Below are positions 1 to 8,345 of a DNA stretch of 64,000 nucleotides, piece by piece. The stretch spans positions 1 through 64,000 of the forward strand of contig NZ_JAMZMJ010000019.1 of the NCBI RefSeq assembly GCF_024714495.1, read 5' to 3'. Under the pieces are notes generated by a model. It made no database searches, was not told the DNA's origin, and saw only the letters and a program-made list of their open reading frames with translations. The stretch is from Marinoscillum pacificum (GTDB taxonomy: Bacteria; Bacteroidota; Bacteroidia; Cytophagales; Cyclobacteriaceae). Made by a program: the position numbers and the translations under genes. Every line of letters begins with the position of its first letter. Position 1 is the first letter of the stretch.

Positions 1-933
1 AAATGAATACTTATCCCAGTCAGCGAAGAAGGTGTAACCAGATACCTGATACCATGGTCCATTCAGCTGATCCGCCACAGACAATCCATAAGATACTCCA
101 GGATATTGCTCATAATATAAATACCAAACTTCTCCATTTGGTGAAGGAATTAACATGGGTGCCTCACGAAAATTAGGACTGATAGGGTCAGATAAGTTTT
201 CATAAGGTCCGAATAAGTTATCTGAGCTGGCGATACGAATGGTTTTTCCGGTCACCCAATCCAATGTCGGGTAGCGCTCATCTTTAATAACCGTCCAGTA
301 CTTACCTTCCGCATTTCTAATGAACACATCGATGGTTCCCATGTCCCAATCCAACAATCGCTGTGGGGTTTTGGAGAATGTCTTCAGATCCTTGGATGTG
401 ACATATAAAGTTCTTTGACTTGCCCAATAGCGCTCTGGATCTTCTCGAGTACCTTCTTGATGCGGCGTGTGCCAGGTCATGACATACTGTTTACTTGGCT
501 CATCGTAGAAAAGCTTTGGAGCTCCAATTCTTTGCAATGCTTCACTATAACCAGGAGTCTTTTTCAGATCAGGCGTATACACGCTATGTTTTTTCCAACT
601 CACTAAGTCTTCCGAAACCCAAATATTGATATCAGGAGAAGCATCACTTTGGTTCCCTGCTATGTAGTACCGTCCATCATGTCCTTTTACGATATCTGGA
701 TGACCATGATAATCTTCAAATACTCTTTTACCAGCATTCAATCGATACCAGTGCAAGCCATCTAAGCTGACGCTATAATACAACTCACCATAATCCTGAT
801 GAGTCATGTGAGCAAAAAGATAAGCCTCATTAACAGGTTTCTGACCAGTTTTCACCTGCCCTGGAGGGTTTGGCTGTTGAGCCATAGCTGCACCGATTAT
901 CAGTGCAAAAAATGTTGTTAGTAGATATTTCAT
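1..933 (-). CDS. GH43-like five-bladed propeller glycosidase, C-terminus cut by window edge
   Basis: The reading frame is open from an ATG at 933 down to base 1 (311 codons) and continues outside the window. It starts with a cleavable signal peptide (MKYLLTTFFALIIGAAMAQ), so the product is periplasmic or surface-exposed. The body has the repeating blade pattern of GH43/GH32-clan propellers: HPDIVKGHDGRYYIAG, WVSEDLVSWKK, TSKDLKTFSK, DNLFGPYE and REAPMLIPS. No exact subfamily is claimed. It is the last visible gene of PUL 1, downstream of a GH43 lipoprotein and a GH78 rhamnosidase on the same strand, so it probably removes arabinose or a related sugar from pectic side chains (inference). Confidence 0.8.
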   Translation of the reverse strand, partial: MKYLLTTFFALIIGAAMAQQPNPPGQVKTGQKPVNEAYLFAHMTHQDYGELYYSVSLDGLHWYRLNAGKRVFEDYHGHPDIVKGHDGRYYIAGNQSDASPDINIWVSEDLVSWKKHSVYTPDLKKTPGYSEALQRIGAPKLFYDEPSKQYVMTWHTPHQEGTREDPERYWASQRTLYVTSKDLKTFSKTPQRLLDWDMGTIDVFIRNAEGKYWTVIKDERYPTLDWVTGKTIRIASSDNLFGPYENLSDPISPNFREAPMLIPSPNGEVWYLYYEQYPGVSYGLSVADQLNGPWYQVSGYTFFADWDKYSF

Positions 934-1059
934 TGTTTTAAATCGTTTTAAACATTGGATGGCTTACCATTTCCAAACCGAAGTTCTTTCACAGTAAAGC
1001 CATCCGCAGGTGTGATCGTATATACTTTTTAATTCATCAAAATCACTTAGTCTAACAGG

Positions 1060-2097
1060 TTAGAATAATTCAGTCTCAAGCACTCTGTAACTATCTTCTT
1101 CTGCTGACAATTCTTCTCCATCAAATATCAAATTGATAATTCCCGTCTTTCGTGGATGTACAGCATTGGTTGAAAAGTGAGTATGTAAAACGTATTTCAT
1201 TTCTCCACCATCGATGATCAAATCACCATGCCCTGCTCCTCTCTCACCGAAATCATTTCCATGGATGATAGGGTTATTTACTGATTTGGTCCATGGTCCT
1301 AACGGGTGATCACTAGTGGCATATCCAACCGCATAATCTGGATTTCGAAAATCATTTGCTGAATAGATCAAATAATATTGACCATTTGCCTTAAAGACTG
1401 TTGGTCCTTCCGCTACTGACCAGGAAGCATTTTCTGTATTTTCCCAAGGGTCTTCAGCGGCAATGATTTCTTGTAAGGTTTCTGATTTGATGGATGCTAA
1501 ATCATCGTTCATCTCTGCCACATAGATTCGATTACCATCTTGTAAGCGGACATGATAGAGATATTTCGTTCCATCGTCATCTATGAAAACAAACGGATCT
1601 ATTTGTTTTTGTGAGTTATCAATCGAAGTACCATTGTTCGTAAACAGCCCTAATGGATTACTACTCCTGGCAACACCAATCTGTTCATTGGCTGTATAGG
1701 CCATGTAGAATTCTTCTTCATAGTGCAGGACTTGGGGTGCCCAAAACCCCGTGTTACCAAAAGCAGCTTGCTCACTTAAAGCAAAACCCGAAGCAATTCC
1801 ATTTGGTCCTTCCCAATTGGTCAAATCAGATGATGTGAAAACAAGAAATCCCTTCCCTTTTGATTCCAGTGAACCCTGCGAGGTTCCATATAAATAGTAG
1901 GTATCTTCTGATTTGAAAATACTCGGATCTGCTAAATATACGGTACTAAAGACCGGCTCTTGTGGTTCCTCCGGTTCCGGCTCATCATCAGGTTTTTCAG
2001 CATTTTCAGCACACGAAAAATTCAAGAGTAGAATCACAAGAAGATATACCCATTTATAACTTACTCCAATGGTTTCGCGAAACTTCATATTACTCAT
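1060..2097 (-). CDS. GH43 family glycoside hydrolase lipoprotein (arabinanase / arabinofuranosidase-like)
   Basis: This is a 345-residue lipoprotein: hydrophobic stretch, then Cys29 in LLLNFSC, then an acidic E/P-rich linker. The propeller follows with the three acidic residues expected of GH43: Asp57 in YLADPSIF (base), Asp167 in QIDPFVF (pKa modulator) and Glu230 in VAEGPTVF (acid). The family cleaves alpha-L-arabinosides or beta-xylosides; the neighbouring rhamnosidase and GH93-like enzyme favour arabinan. The start at 2097 overlaps the end of the rhamnosidase gene by 8 bases; a second ATG at 2088 lies one base after that stop. Translational coupling is likely either way. The fold call is firm, the substrate is inferred. 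Confidence 0.9.
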   Translation of the reverse strand: MSNMKFRETIGVSYKWVYLLVILLLNFSCAENAEKPDDEPEPEEPQEPVFSTVYLADPSIFKSEDTYYLYGTSQGSLESKGKGFLVFTSSDLTNWEGPNGIASGFALSEQAAFGNTGFWAPQVLHYEEEFYMAYTANEQIGVARSSNPLGLFTNNGTSIDNSQKQIDPFVFIDDDGTKYLYHVRLQDGNRIYVAEMNDDLASIKSETLQEIIAAEDPWENTENASWSVAEGPTVFKANGQYYLIYSANDFRNPDYAVGYATSDHPLGPWTKSVNNPIIHGNDFGERGAGHGDLIIDGGEMKYVLHTHFSTNAVHPRKTGIINLIFDGEELSAEEDSYRVLETELF

Positions 2098-4792
2098 TAT
2101 TCAAAATTTTAAATTCATACTTTCCAGAGCCAAGCTGAAGTACCAGGTCTGATCCTGAAGTTTTAGTAGCGATAGTAAGCGCTCGATTATTCATCAATAC
2201 CTCCTTATCAACTGCATCTGGCAGCACTACTTTGCCTGTAGTATTTGGTGGAATCGTCACACTAATTGCCAACGCCGTACTATCCATCCTCCAAGAAGAT
2301 TCAATCAAACCATAACTACTTTCAAACGATGCCTTAGCATAACCCAATCTCGAGTCTGGATGTGGGTTAAGAAGTAACTCTTTATAACCTGGGGCAGCAT
2401 TATCTATTCCAGCTACTACTCGATACATCCAGTCGCCAATAGCACCGTAAGCATAGTGATTGAAAGAATTCATATCTGTGTTTTGGAAGCTTCCATCTGG
2501 TTTTTGCCCATCCCATCGTTCCCAAATAGTAGTTGCTCCCATAGTGATTGGGTAAATCCAGGATGGGAAAGTCTCCTGAAGTAATAAATCATATGCCACA
2601 TCGGCACGTCCATTGTCAGACAATACCCGACACAAGTAGGGAGTTCCTAAAAAGCCCGTAGATAGATGATTTCCACGATTTCTGATGTTGTGTACCAGTC
2701 GATCTATTGCTCCATCACGTTGTGCATCGTCAAGTAAATCAAACATCAAGGCCAACACATAAGAGGTCTGACTATCAGACAGGATTAAACCTGATGGAGT
2801 CACATAAGCTTGATTGAATGCTTTTTTGATTTCAAGAAACAGTTCTCTGTACTCGTCCGCCTCCCTGTTTTTACCAAGAACTTCTGCGGTGTTAGCAAGG
2901 ATGGAAACGGAATATGCATAAAACGCTGTAGCGATTAGATCGGGATCGGTATGACCGTCTGGTTCGGTCCAGAATTTCAACTCTGGCTTATAAAACAGCC
3001 AATCTCCGAAAACACTTCCTCCTTGCCAGAGGTAATCATCTCCTGCGCTTTGCTGAACATAATTCACATACTTTTTCATGGCTGGATAGAGCTGCGACAA
3101 TATTTGACGATCTCCATAGACTTCATACATGGTCCATGGAGCGATAGTTACCACATCAGCCCATCCCGCTGACGCACGAAAATCCTCCATCACATAAGGA
3201 ACTACAAAAGGAACAATCCCAGCAGAATCTTGAGCAATCGGAATATCCTGCAACCATTTAGTGAAAAATGGAGCTACATTCATGTTAAAAGAAGCTGTTC
3301 TAATAAATGCCTGCGCATCTCCTGTCCAGCCAAGTCGTTCATCTCGCTGTGGGCAATCGGTTGGAACATCCAGGAAATTGCCTTTTTGTCCCCATTGAAT
3401 ATTGTGCTGAAGTTGGTTGAGTTGTGGATTGGAGCATTCGAATGAACCGGTCGGCTCCATATCTGAATGAATGACTACTCCGGTAAGATTCTCTTCTGTG
3501 AGTTCTCCCGGAAAACCTTCAATCGCTAAATAGCGGAATCCCATGAATGTAAATCGAGGTTCATAAACCTCATCTCCATCACCTTTTAAAGTATACATCA
3601 AGGTAGCTTGGGCAGCTCTTAAATTGTCTGTGTAGAATTCCCCGTCACTATCAAGAACTTCTGCGTGTCGGATGGTGACCTGAGTTCCTGCAGGTCCATT
3701 TACCTTAAGCTTAACCCATCCTACCATATTTTGTCCCATATCCGCAACCAGAGTTCCCATTGGAGTCTTCCAGATTTTCACTGGTTTGATCTCTTCAATC
3801 CGCCTTACTGGTACAGTTTGAGTACTGATTAGTTTCTCGGCACCTTCGGCACTAACAGTAACTTGCTGCCAATCACTATCATCAAACTTTGTACTATTCC
3901 AACCAGATTTTTCCTTTCTAGCATCATAGTGCTCGCCGTTGTACAAACTATTCATAGTAATCGGGCCGTCCATTGTACCCTTCCATTTCTCATCACTGAC
4001 GATGGTTTCTTTTGATCCATCCTGGTAGGTGATTTCTACCTGACATATCAGCCCAATCTTGTGACCATAATGAGCCCAATTATTAGGTCCCCAAGCCAAC
4101 TGACCTCTATACCAACCATCACCAATATAGGCTCCTATGACATTCTCACCCTGTTGGATATTTGATGTAACATCATATACTTGATATTGGATTCGTTCTT
4201 CATAGGACGTCCACCCTGGAGCAAACACCTGATCGCCAACAACTTCTCCATTGAGATGCAATTCATATAATCCATGGGCTGAAACATACGCTCTTGCTGA
4301 GGTCACCTTTTTGCTTGTAGAAAATGTTTTTCGGACCATTGCCGCTGGACCAGAATGCTTTTCTTCCTGAATAGGCTCAATCCACATAGCTTTCCAGTTG
4401 GAAGGGTTGATCATACCTGTTACCCAATATTGTGGTGTGCTCCAATCAGATCTCTTTTTATAGTTATCCCAAACTCGGACACGCCAATAATATCGTTGGT
4501 TTGGCACAAGATTCTCGCCATCATATGAGACTAAAATGGATTGATCAGATTCAACTTTACCTGTGCCCCACTCCAAATTCTTAAACTGCTTTTCCATTGC
4601 AACCTGAAGTTCAAAAGCAGCTTGCTTCGTGTTATTTCGTTCCGCATTCAGTTTCCAGCTAAATCTTGGATGCTCCTCGTCTATTCCGATTGGATTCGAT
4701 TTAAACTCAACGGTTAAATCAGCTACAGAAAGCTTCTGAGAAAACCCCAAACCACCTGTGAGAAGTAAAAGAAGGAAGACTAAATGACGCAT
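2090..4792 (-). CDS. GH78 alpha-L-rhamnosidase
   Basis: The 900-residue secreted enzyme releases terminal alpha-L-rhamnose. It has a signal peptide ending near GLGFSQ, an N-terminal Ig-like domain (about 20-140), a jelly-roll rhamnosidase N domain (about 150-330), a concanavalin-like domain and an (alpha/alpha)6 catalytic barrel. The GH78 signature DVPTDCPQRDERLGWTGD lies near residues 470-490 and contains the catalytic acidic pair; the distal glutamate in TTIWERWDG is near residue 759. A C-terminal beta-sandwich follows. Length and domain order are normal for the family. It is the first gene after a strong terminator at 4808-4840, so it may need its own promoter or read-through. Together with GH43 and GH93-like genes it indicates rhamnogalacturonan or arabinogalactan-type substrates. 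Confidence 0.96.
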   Translation of the reverse strand: MRHLVFLLLLLTGGLGFSQKLSVADLTVEFKSNPIGIDEEHPRFSWKLNAERNNTKQAAFELQVAMEKQFKNLEWGTGKVESDQSILVSYDGENLVPNQRYYWRVRVWDNYKKRSDWSTPQYWVTGMINPSNWKAMWIEPIQEEKHSGPAAMVRKTFSTSKKVTSARAYVSAHGLYELHLNGEVVGDQVFAPGWTSYEERIQYQVYDVTSNIQQGENVIGAYIGDGWYRGQLAWGPNNWAHYGHKIGLICQVEITYQDGSKETIVSDEKWKGTMDGPITMNSLYNGEHYDARKEKSGWNSTKFDDSDWQQVTVSAEGAEKLISTQTVPVRRIEEIKPVKIWKTPMGTLVADMGQNMVGWVKLKVNGPAGTQVTIRHAEVLDSDGEFYTDNLRAAQATLMYTLKGDGDEVYEPRFTFMGFRYLAIEGFPGELTEENLTGVVIHSDMEPTGSFECSNPQLNQLQHNIQWGQKGNFLDVPTDCPQRDERLGWTGDAQAFIRTASFNMNVAPFFTKWLQDIPIAQDSAGIVPFVVPYVMEDFRASAGWADVVTIAPWTMYEVYGDRQILSQLYPAMKKYVNYVQQSAGDDYLWQGGSVFGDWLFYKPELKFWTEPDGHTDPDLIATAFYAYSVSILANTAEVLGKNREADEYRELFLEIKKAFNQAYVTPSGLILSDSQTSYVLALMFDLLDDAQRDGAIDRLVHNIRNRGNHLSTGFLGTPYLCRVLSDNGRADVAYDLLLQETFPSWIYPITMGATTIWERWDGQKPDGSFQNTDMNSFNHYAYGAIGDWMYRVVAGIDNAAPGYKELLLNPHPDSRLGYAKASFESSYGLIESSWRMDSTALAISVTIPPNTTGKVVLPDAVDKEVLMNNRALTIATKTSGSDLVLQLGSGKYEFKILNNE

Positions 4793-4807
4793 ACTTGATG
4801 GATTTTA

Positions 4808-4840
4808 AAAAAACCGCAGGTGAAAGCACCTGCGGTTTTT
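4808..4840 (-). terminator. Strong intrinsic terminator inside PUL 1
   Basis: A 13-bp perfect inverted repeat AAAAACCGCAGGT / ACCTGCGGTTTTT encloses a six-base loop. On the minus strand the stem is followed by seven T. It begins four bases after the stop of the GH93-like gene and ends 16 bases before the rhamnosidase start. It should end or attenuate transcription coming from susCD. Confidence 0.9.
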
Positions 4841-4843
4841 GAT

Positions 4844-7102
4844 TTAGTTTTTAATAAGTTTTTGAGTGAATTGTAATTCATCTGAGGAAATGGAAATAAA
4901 GTAGATGCCTCCACTTATACCTCCTAGATTCAGTGTATGGTAATTACTCCCTGCTGTACTTTGAAATTCTTCATGATAAACTTCTTGTCCCGCGGTATTG
5001 GTAATTCTTAATTCAACTTTCTGTGAACGCTCATTACCAAATCGTATTTGAACTTCATCAGCAACAGGATTTGGGTAAATAGTCAACTTTGATTCTGAAT
5101 CTAACTCCTCCACACCAGTCACAATTCGCTGACTCTGAGAAACTGATTGCAATGACCATCGCTGACAGTCGCCACCAAGCCACGTCCACTGCTGCACATT
5201 GGCACCGTCCGCAGTGGAACACTCAGAAACATCCAGTACCTTCAATCCATTTTTAGAAATGATTTTGAAATATCCAGACTCCACTTCTTCAAATCCCCAA
5301 CGCTGACAATTGGCACCTGAACTTGTCCAGGTTTGCACATTCCTACCACTAGTAGACAAGCAGCCATCCACATCTAGCGCCAAACCACTCACATTACTCA
5401 GGATTTCATAGTAGCCATCAGGTGTTGCATTGATGGTCCATCGTTGACAGTTAGCTCCATTCCATGGCCACTGTTGCACGTTAGCACCTACAGCTGTAGA
5501 GCATCCAGAAACATCCAATACCTTGTTGCTATTTTTAGACGTGATGCTGTAAGATCCAGCAGGAATTTCATTCGGACTTACAGGTTCCAGCTTCCATTGC
5601 TGGCAATCTCCACCTAACCATTCCCACTGCTGAACATTCTGTCCATCAGCATCTGAACATGCGTCTACATCCAATACTCTTCCACTATTTTTAGAAACCA
5701 GTCTGAAATATCCTGCACCTGTCGGCTCGATATACCATCGTTGGCAATCAGCGCCATTCCATGGCCATTGCTGTACATTACCGCCATTAGAAGTAGAACA
5801 GCTGTTTACTTCTAGTGCTTTTCCACTCAGCTGTGAAGTGATCTTATATTCACGATTACCAAGATATTCGATCTTCCATCGCTGGCAATCACCACCAGCC
5901 CAAGGCCATTGTTGTACGTTGGCTCCATCGGCATCACTGCATCCACTGACATCAAGTGCTTTGCCACTGTGTTTAGCCGTTAATCTATAAACTCCATCCG
6001 CAAATGGCGCATTGAATGGACCAATACCTGAGAATACACGACACTCTTTATTCGAAAGCTGAATGATCTCTGAACTACCTGAGCGAGATACGTATTGTGA
6101 ACTGTAGTTACCGCATGGATTGGTACCATCGCTCGGTGTAAACAAGGGTGAAGATCGCTCTGCCCAAAGTCCTGTACCATTTGTAGAATTGACCATATAC
6201 TTCTGGCCATTCTCAGCAACATTCACATTGGCTCCATTTCGAAGAACTTGCCCTGCTACAAGCAATTCACCATTGGCAGTACCATTATCTATCCAGGTCA
6301 CAGTAGGTGCGTGCGAAAAGTGATTTCCGGAAACAGATTCTATTCTGGTCCCTACAGCGGAGACAGCCCCCCAGTTGACTCCATCTGCAGAAGACCGAAT
6401 AAACGCATCACAACTGTAAGTTGGACCGCATATTTCATAGACCATGACATAATCACCATTTGGCAACTTGCTAATCGTTGGCATACCCGGACGCTGATCA
6501 TTGTCTGGGATACCAATATCTATGGTCTCACTACTCCATGTAGCGCCACCATCTGTAGATATTTTATGAGCAATCAGCTGATTGTATCCAGACCCCTTAT
6601 GCTCTTCAGATGCATAATACATGACCAGTCGACCAAAATCATCAATTATGAACTCAGCTTCCCACAATCCAGTATTTCCTGTTACCGGAGTGGAAAAATA
6701 CGACCAGGTATTTCCTTGATCCGTACTCTTATAAATCTTAATCGCTCTGCTAGCTGGCGGGGCTCCATTATGGGCAGAAACTGCCCAAAACAGTGTTCCT
6801 GCAGTCGTAGCTCCCATATTCACAGGCATTTCATACAGTTCACTACAACATGTGTTAGCAAAGCCATTTTCTGTGATGGTTGCAATCTGCGACCAGCTGA
6901 TCCCATCATCTGTACTTTGGTAAATATGACCAGCACCGATAACATCGAAACTGGCAATTAATCGACCATTGGCAGCTCCATTTGCTGCCAGTCGAATTAA
7001 TCGAGGATAAAATGAGTCTGTATCCTCTAACAGAACTTCTTGAGCATGCGCATAGATGCTCATTACTACTAATAGAATGAGTGATGTGAGTTTTCTCATC
7101 AT
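4844..7102 (-). CDS. GH93-like / BNR-propeller glycosidase with two ricin-type trefoils and T9SS sorting domain
   Basis: The protein is 752 residues with a signal peptide ending YAHAQ. Residues about 25-360 form a six-bladed sialidase-fold propeller with Asp-box-like blades (STDDGISW, STDQGNTW, STDGGATW). GLWEAEFI near 146 and VMVYEICG later resemble the catalytic glutamate regions of GH93 exo-arabinanases. Residues about 367-654 hold six ricin-B repeats, each with LDVxxC and a QRW or QQW end, making two beta-trefoils (CBM13-like). The last 75 residues (LTIYPNPVAD to FTQKLIKN) are a T9SS type A sorting domain, so the enzyme is exported to the cell surface. GH93 fits an arabinan PUL, but another sialidase-fold activity is possible. 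Confidence 0.8.
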   Translation of the reverse strand: MMRKLTSLILLVVMSIYAHAQEVLLEDTDSFYPRLIRLAANGAANGRLIASFDVIGAGHIYQSTDDGISWSQIATITENGFANTCCSELYEMPVNMGATTAGTLFWAVSAHNGAPPASRAIKIYKSTDQGNTWSYFSTPVTGNTGLWEAEFIIDDFGRLVMYYASEEHKGSGYNQLIAHKISTDGGATWSSETIDIGIPDNDQRPGMPTISKLPNGDYVMVYEICGPTYSCDAFIRSSADGVNWGAVSAVGTRIESVSGNHFSHAPTVTWIDNGTANGELLVAGQVLRNGANVNVAENGQKYMVNSTNGTGLWAERSSPLFTPSDGTNPCGNYSSQYVSRSGSSEIIQLSNKECRVFSGIGPFNAPFADGVYRLTAKHSGKALDVSGCSDADGANVQQWPWAGGDCQRWKIEYLGNREYKITSQLSGKALEVNSCSTSNGGNVQQWPWNGADCQRWYIEPTGAGYFRLVSKNSGRVLDVDACSDADGQNVQQWEWLGGDCQQWKLEPVSPNEIPAGSYSITSKNSNKVLDVSGCSTAVGANVQQWPWNGANCQRWTINATPDGYYEILSNVSGLALDVDGCLSTSGRNVQTWTSSGANCQRWGFEEVESGYFKIISKNGLKVLDVSECSTADGANVQQWTWLGGDCQRWSLQSVSQSQRIVTGVEELDSESKLTIYPNPVADEVQIRFGNERSQKVELRITNTAGQEVYHEEFQSTAGSNYHTLNLGGISGGIYFISISSDELQFTQKLIKN
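5140..6000 (-). repeat. Six tandem ricin-B coding repeats
   Basis: Six consecutive units of about 135-150 bases each encode a 42-46 residue trefoil subunit containing LDV-x(2)-C, NVQQW and a DCQRW or NCQRW end. They are similar at DNA level, especially around the NVQQWPW segment. The pattern is intragenic and coding, not a CRISPR or a mobile repeat. Confidence 0.8.
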
Positions 7103-7150
7103 TTTGTGGTTTTAATGAAACATTGATTAAGTCACACCTGCAATTCTCAA

Positions 7151-8236
7151 TCAGTCAGCGGAGGTTAATTCTTTTATTAGATCGATCTCTTCTTGACTAT
7201 AAACAGATCCATCTTGACGGAAAATATCATGGAACCAAACTTCTGGCTCTTCACCAGATTCGATTGGGGTATCCCATGCATAAATGGTATTGCTTTTACC
7301 TGCAACCAAACCCCAGTTAATGGCAGCAATCTTATTTTCTTTAAGCATCGGCATGATTGCCTCAAATGTGCTATTTCTAGTTCTAGCCATGTACTCAGTA
7401 CACAACAGTGGCTTTCCGTATTGCTGTAGAGAGTCAATCATCTGTGCATGAGTCGCACTATCCTGATAGTTGTGATAGGTGATGACATCCGAATTCTCTA
7501 ACTGGAATTTATTCAGGTTGGTCAATTTAAAATTCCAAACTCCTGCAGATAATGGTTGTGATGGATTGACCTCTCTCCCCCATTGGAAGACATTTTTCAA
7601 AAGTGGCATCGAACGATCACCATATCCTGAATTACCCGGCTCGTTATACAAATCCCAAAGTAGGATTCTCTTATCATCTGCAAAGTGCTTCAACACATCC
7701 TTTACATAGGCTTCAAGATCTGTCATCTTCTCAGGTGAGTCATAAATCAATTGACCCGGATCTTGTACCCATCCTGAGTTATGTGTTCCCACCTTAGGTT
7801 CTGGCTGTACTCCTGCAGCATACGTATTGTTCCAGCAATCATCGAAGAATACGAACATGGTAGAAACACCGTGCTGGTCAGCAATGGATAAATATTGATC
7901 CATTCGTTTTTTGAATCCTTCAGGATCCTGCTCCCATGCCAGGTGATGCAAATACACGCGCATTAGATTCATACCGATTCCTTCTGCCCAGCCTAACTCA
8001 CGATCAATTACTTCTGGATTGAAAGAGTCTGCTTGCCAGGTTTCTAGTTGATTGATAGCAGTACTAGGGTTAAAATTAGCACCTGCAAACCAGGGTTTAT
8101 CTTGATACCATTCGTTTGCTTGCTCTTTACTCCAAACAGATCTGGTAAATGGTTTTTCTGGAGTTTCGGAAGTTTCCTTTTTAGGACTGCACGCTGCCAA
8201 AAGTGCTAGTAGTAAGACTGGGATAAAGTGTTTCAT
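7151..8236 (-). CDS. GH5-like (beta/alpha)8 glycoside hydrolase lipoprotein
   Basis: A 361-residue lipoprotein with lipobox LLALLAAC (Cys16). The body is a TIM-barrel hydrolase of clan A type: WFAGANFNPSTAINQ near the N-terminus, the acid/base glutamate in LLWDLYNEPGN (about residue 195) and the nucleophile glutamate in PLLCTEYMAR (about 280). Homologues of this type are often labelled 1,4-beta-xylanase or cellulase without proof. Here it follows susCD, so it is probably a surface or periplasmic endo- or exo-hydrolase for the PUL 1 glycan. The family-level assignment is inferred from motifs; a GH5 versus GH30-like placement was not resolved. Confidence 0.8.
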   Translation of the reverse strand: MKHFIPVLLLALLAACSPKKETSETPEKPFTRSVWSKEQANEWYQDKPWFAGANFNPSTAINQLETWQADSFNPEVIDRELGWAEGIGMNLMRVYLHHLAWEQDPEGFKKRMDQYLSIADQHGVSTMFVFFDDCWNNTYAAGVQPEPKVGTHNSGWVQDPGQLIYDSPEKMTDLEAYVKDVLKHFADDKRILLWDLYNEPGNSGYGDRSMPLLKNVFQWGREVNPSQPLSAGVWNFKLTNLNKFQLENSDVITYHNYQDSATHAQMIDSLQQYGKPLLCTEYMARTRNSTFEAIMPMLKENKIAAINWGLVAGKSNTIYAWDTPIESGEEPEVWFHDIFRQDGSVYSQEEIDLIKELTSAD

Positions 8237-8294
8237 GAGCCGTAGAAGTATTTTTTATATAACGTTTTGCTTGTCTTTTGGCAAAACATCTGCC

Positions 8295-8314
8295 AGGGCA
8301 GCAAATGCTGCCCT
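8295..8314 (-). other. Perfect hairpin between susD and the GH5-like gene
   Basis: A 9-bp perfect stem AGGGCAGCA / TGCTGCCCT has a two-base centre and lies 31 bases after the susD stop. There is no T tract, so it looks like an mRNA processing or stability hairpin rather than a terminator. Such an element could keep susCD transcript above the enzyme transcript (inference). Confidence 0.55.
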
Positions 8315-8345
8315 AACAAATGACCAAAATGTATGAAGAAGAATT

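Noticed and set aside
948-1026. A 26-codon minus-strand stretch (TITPADGFTVKELRFGNG) that looks like the tail of a protein
   Set aside because: Too short, bounded by stops and without a recognised match; it may be a remnant, but the evidence is insufficient.
5140-6000. Regularly spaced similar sequences that could suggest a CRISPR or satellite array
   Set aside because: The period is about 140 bases and in frame; it encodes ricin-B subunits.
6248-6961. A 237-codon open frame on the plus strand
   Set aside because: It lies wholly antisense to the GH93-like gene, has low-complexity Ile/Ser/Arg-rich content and no domain; it is a shadow of the real coding strand.
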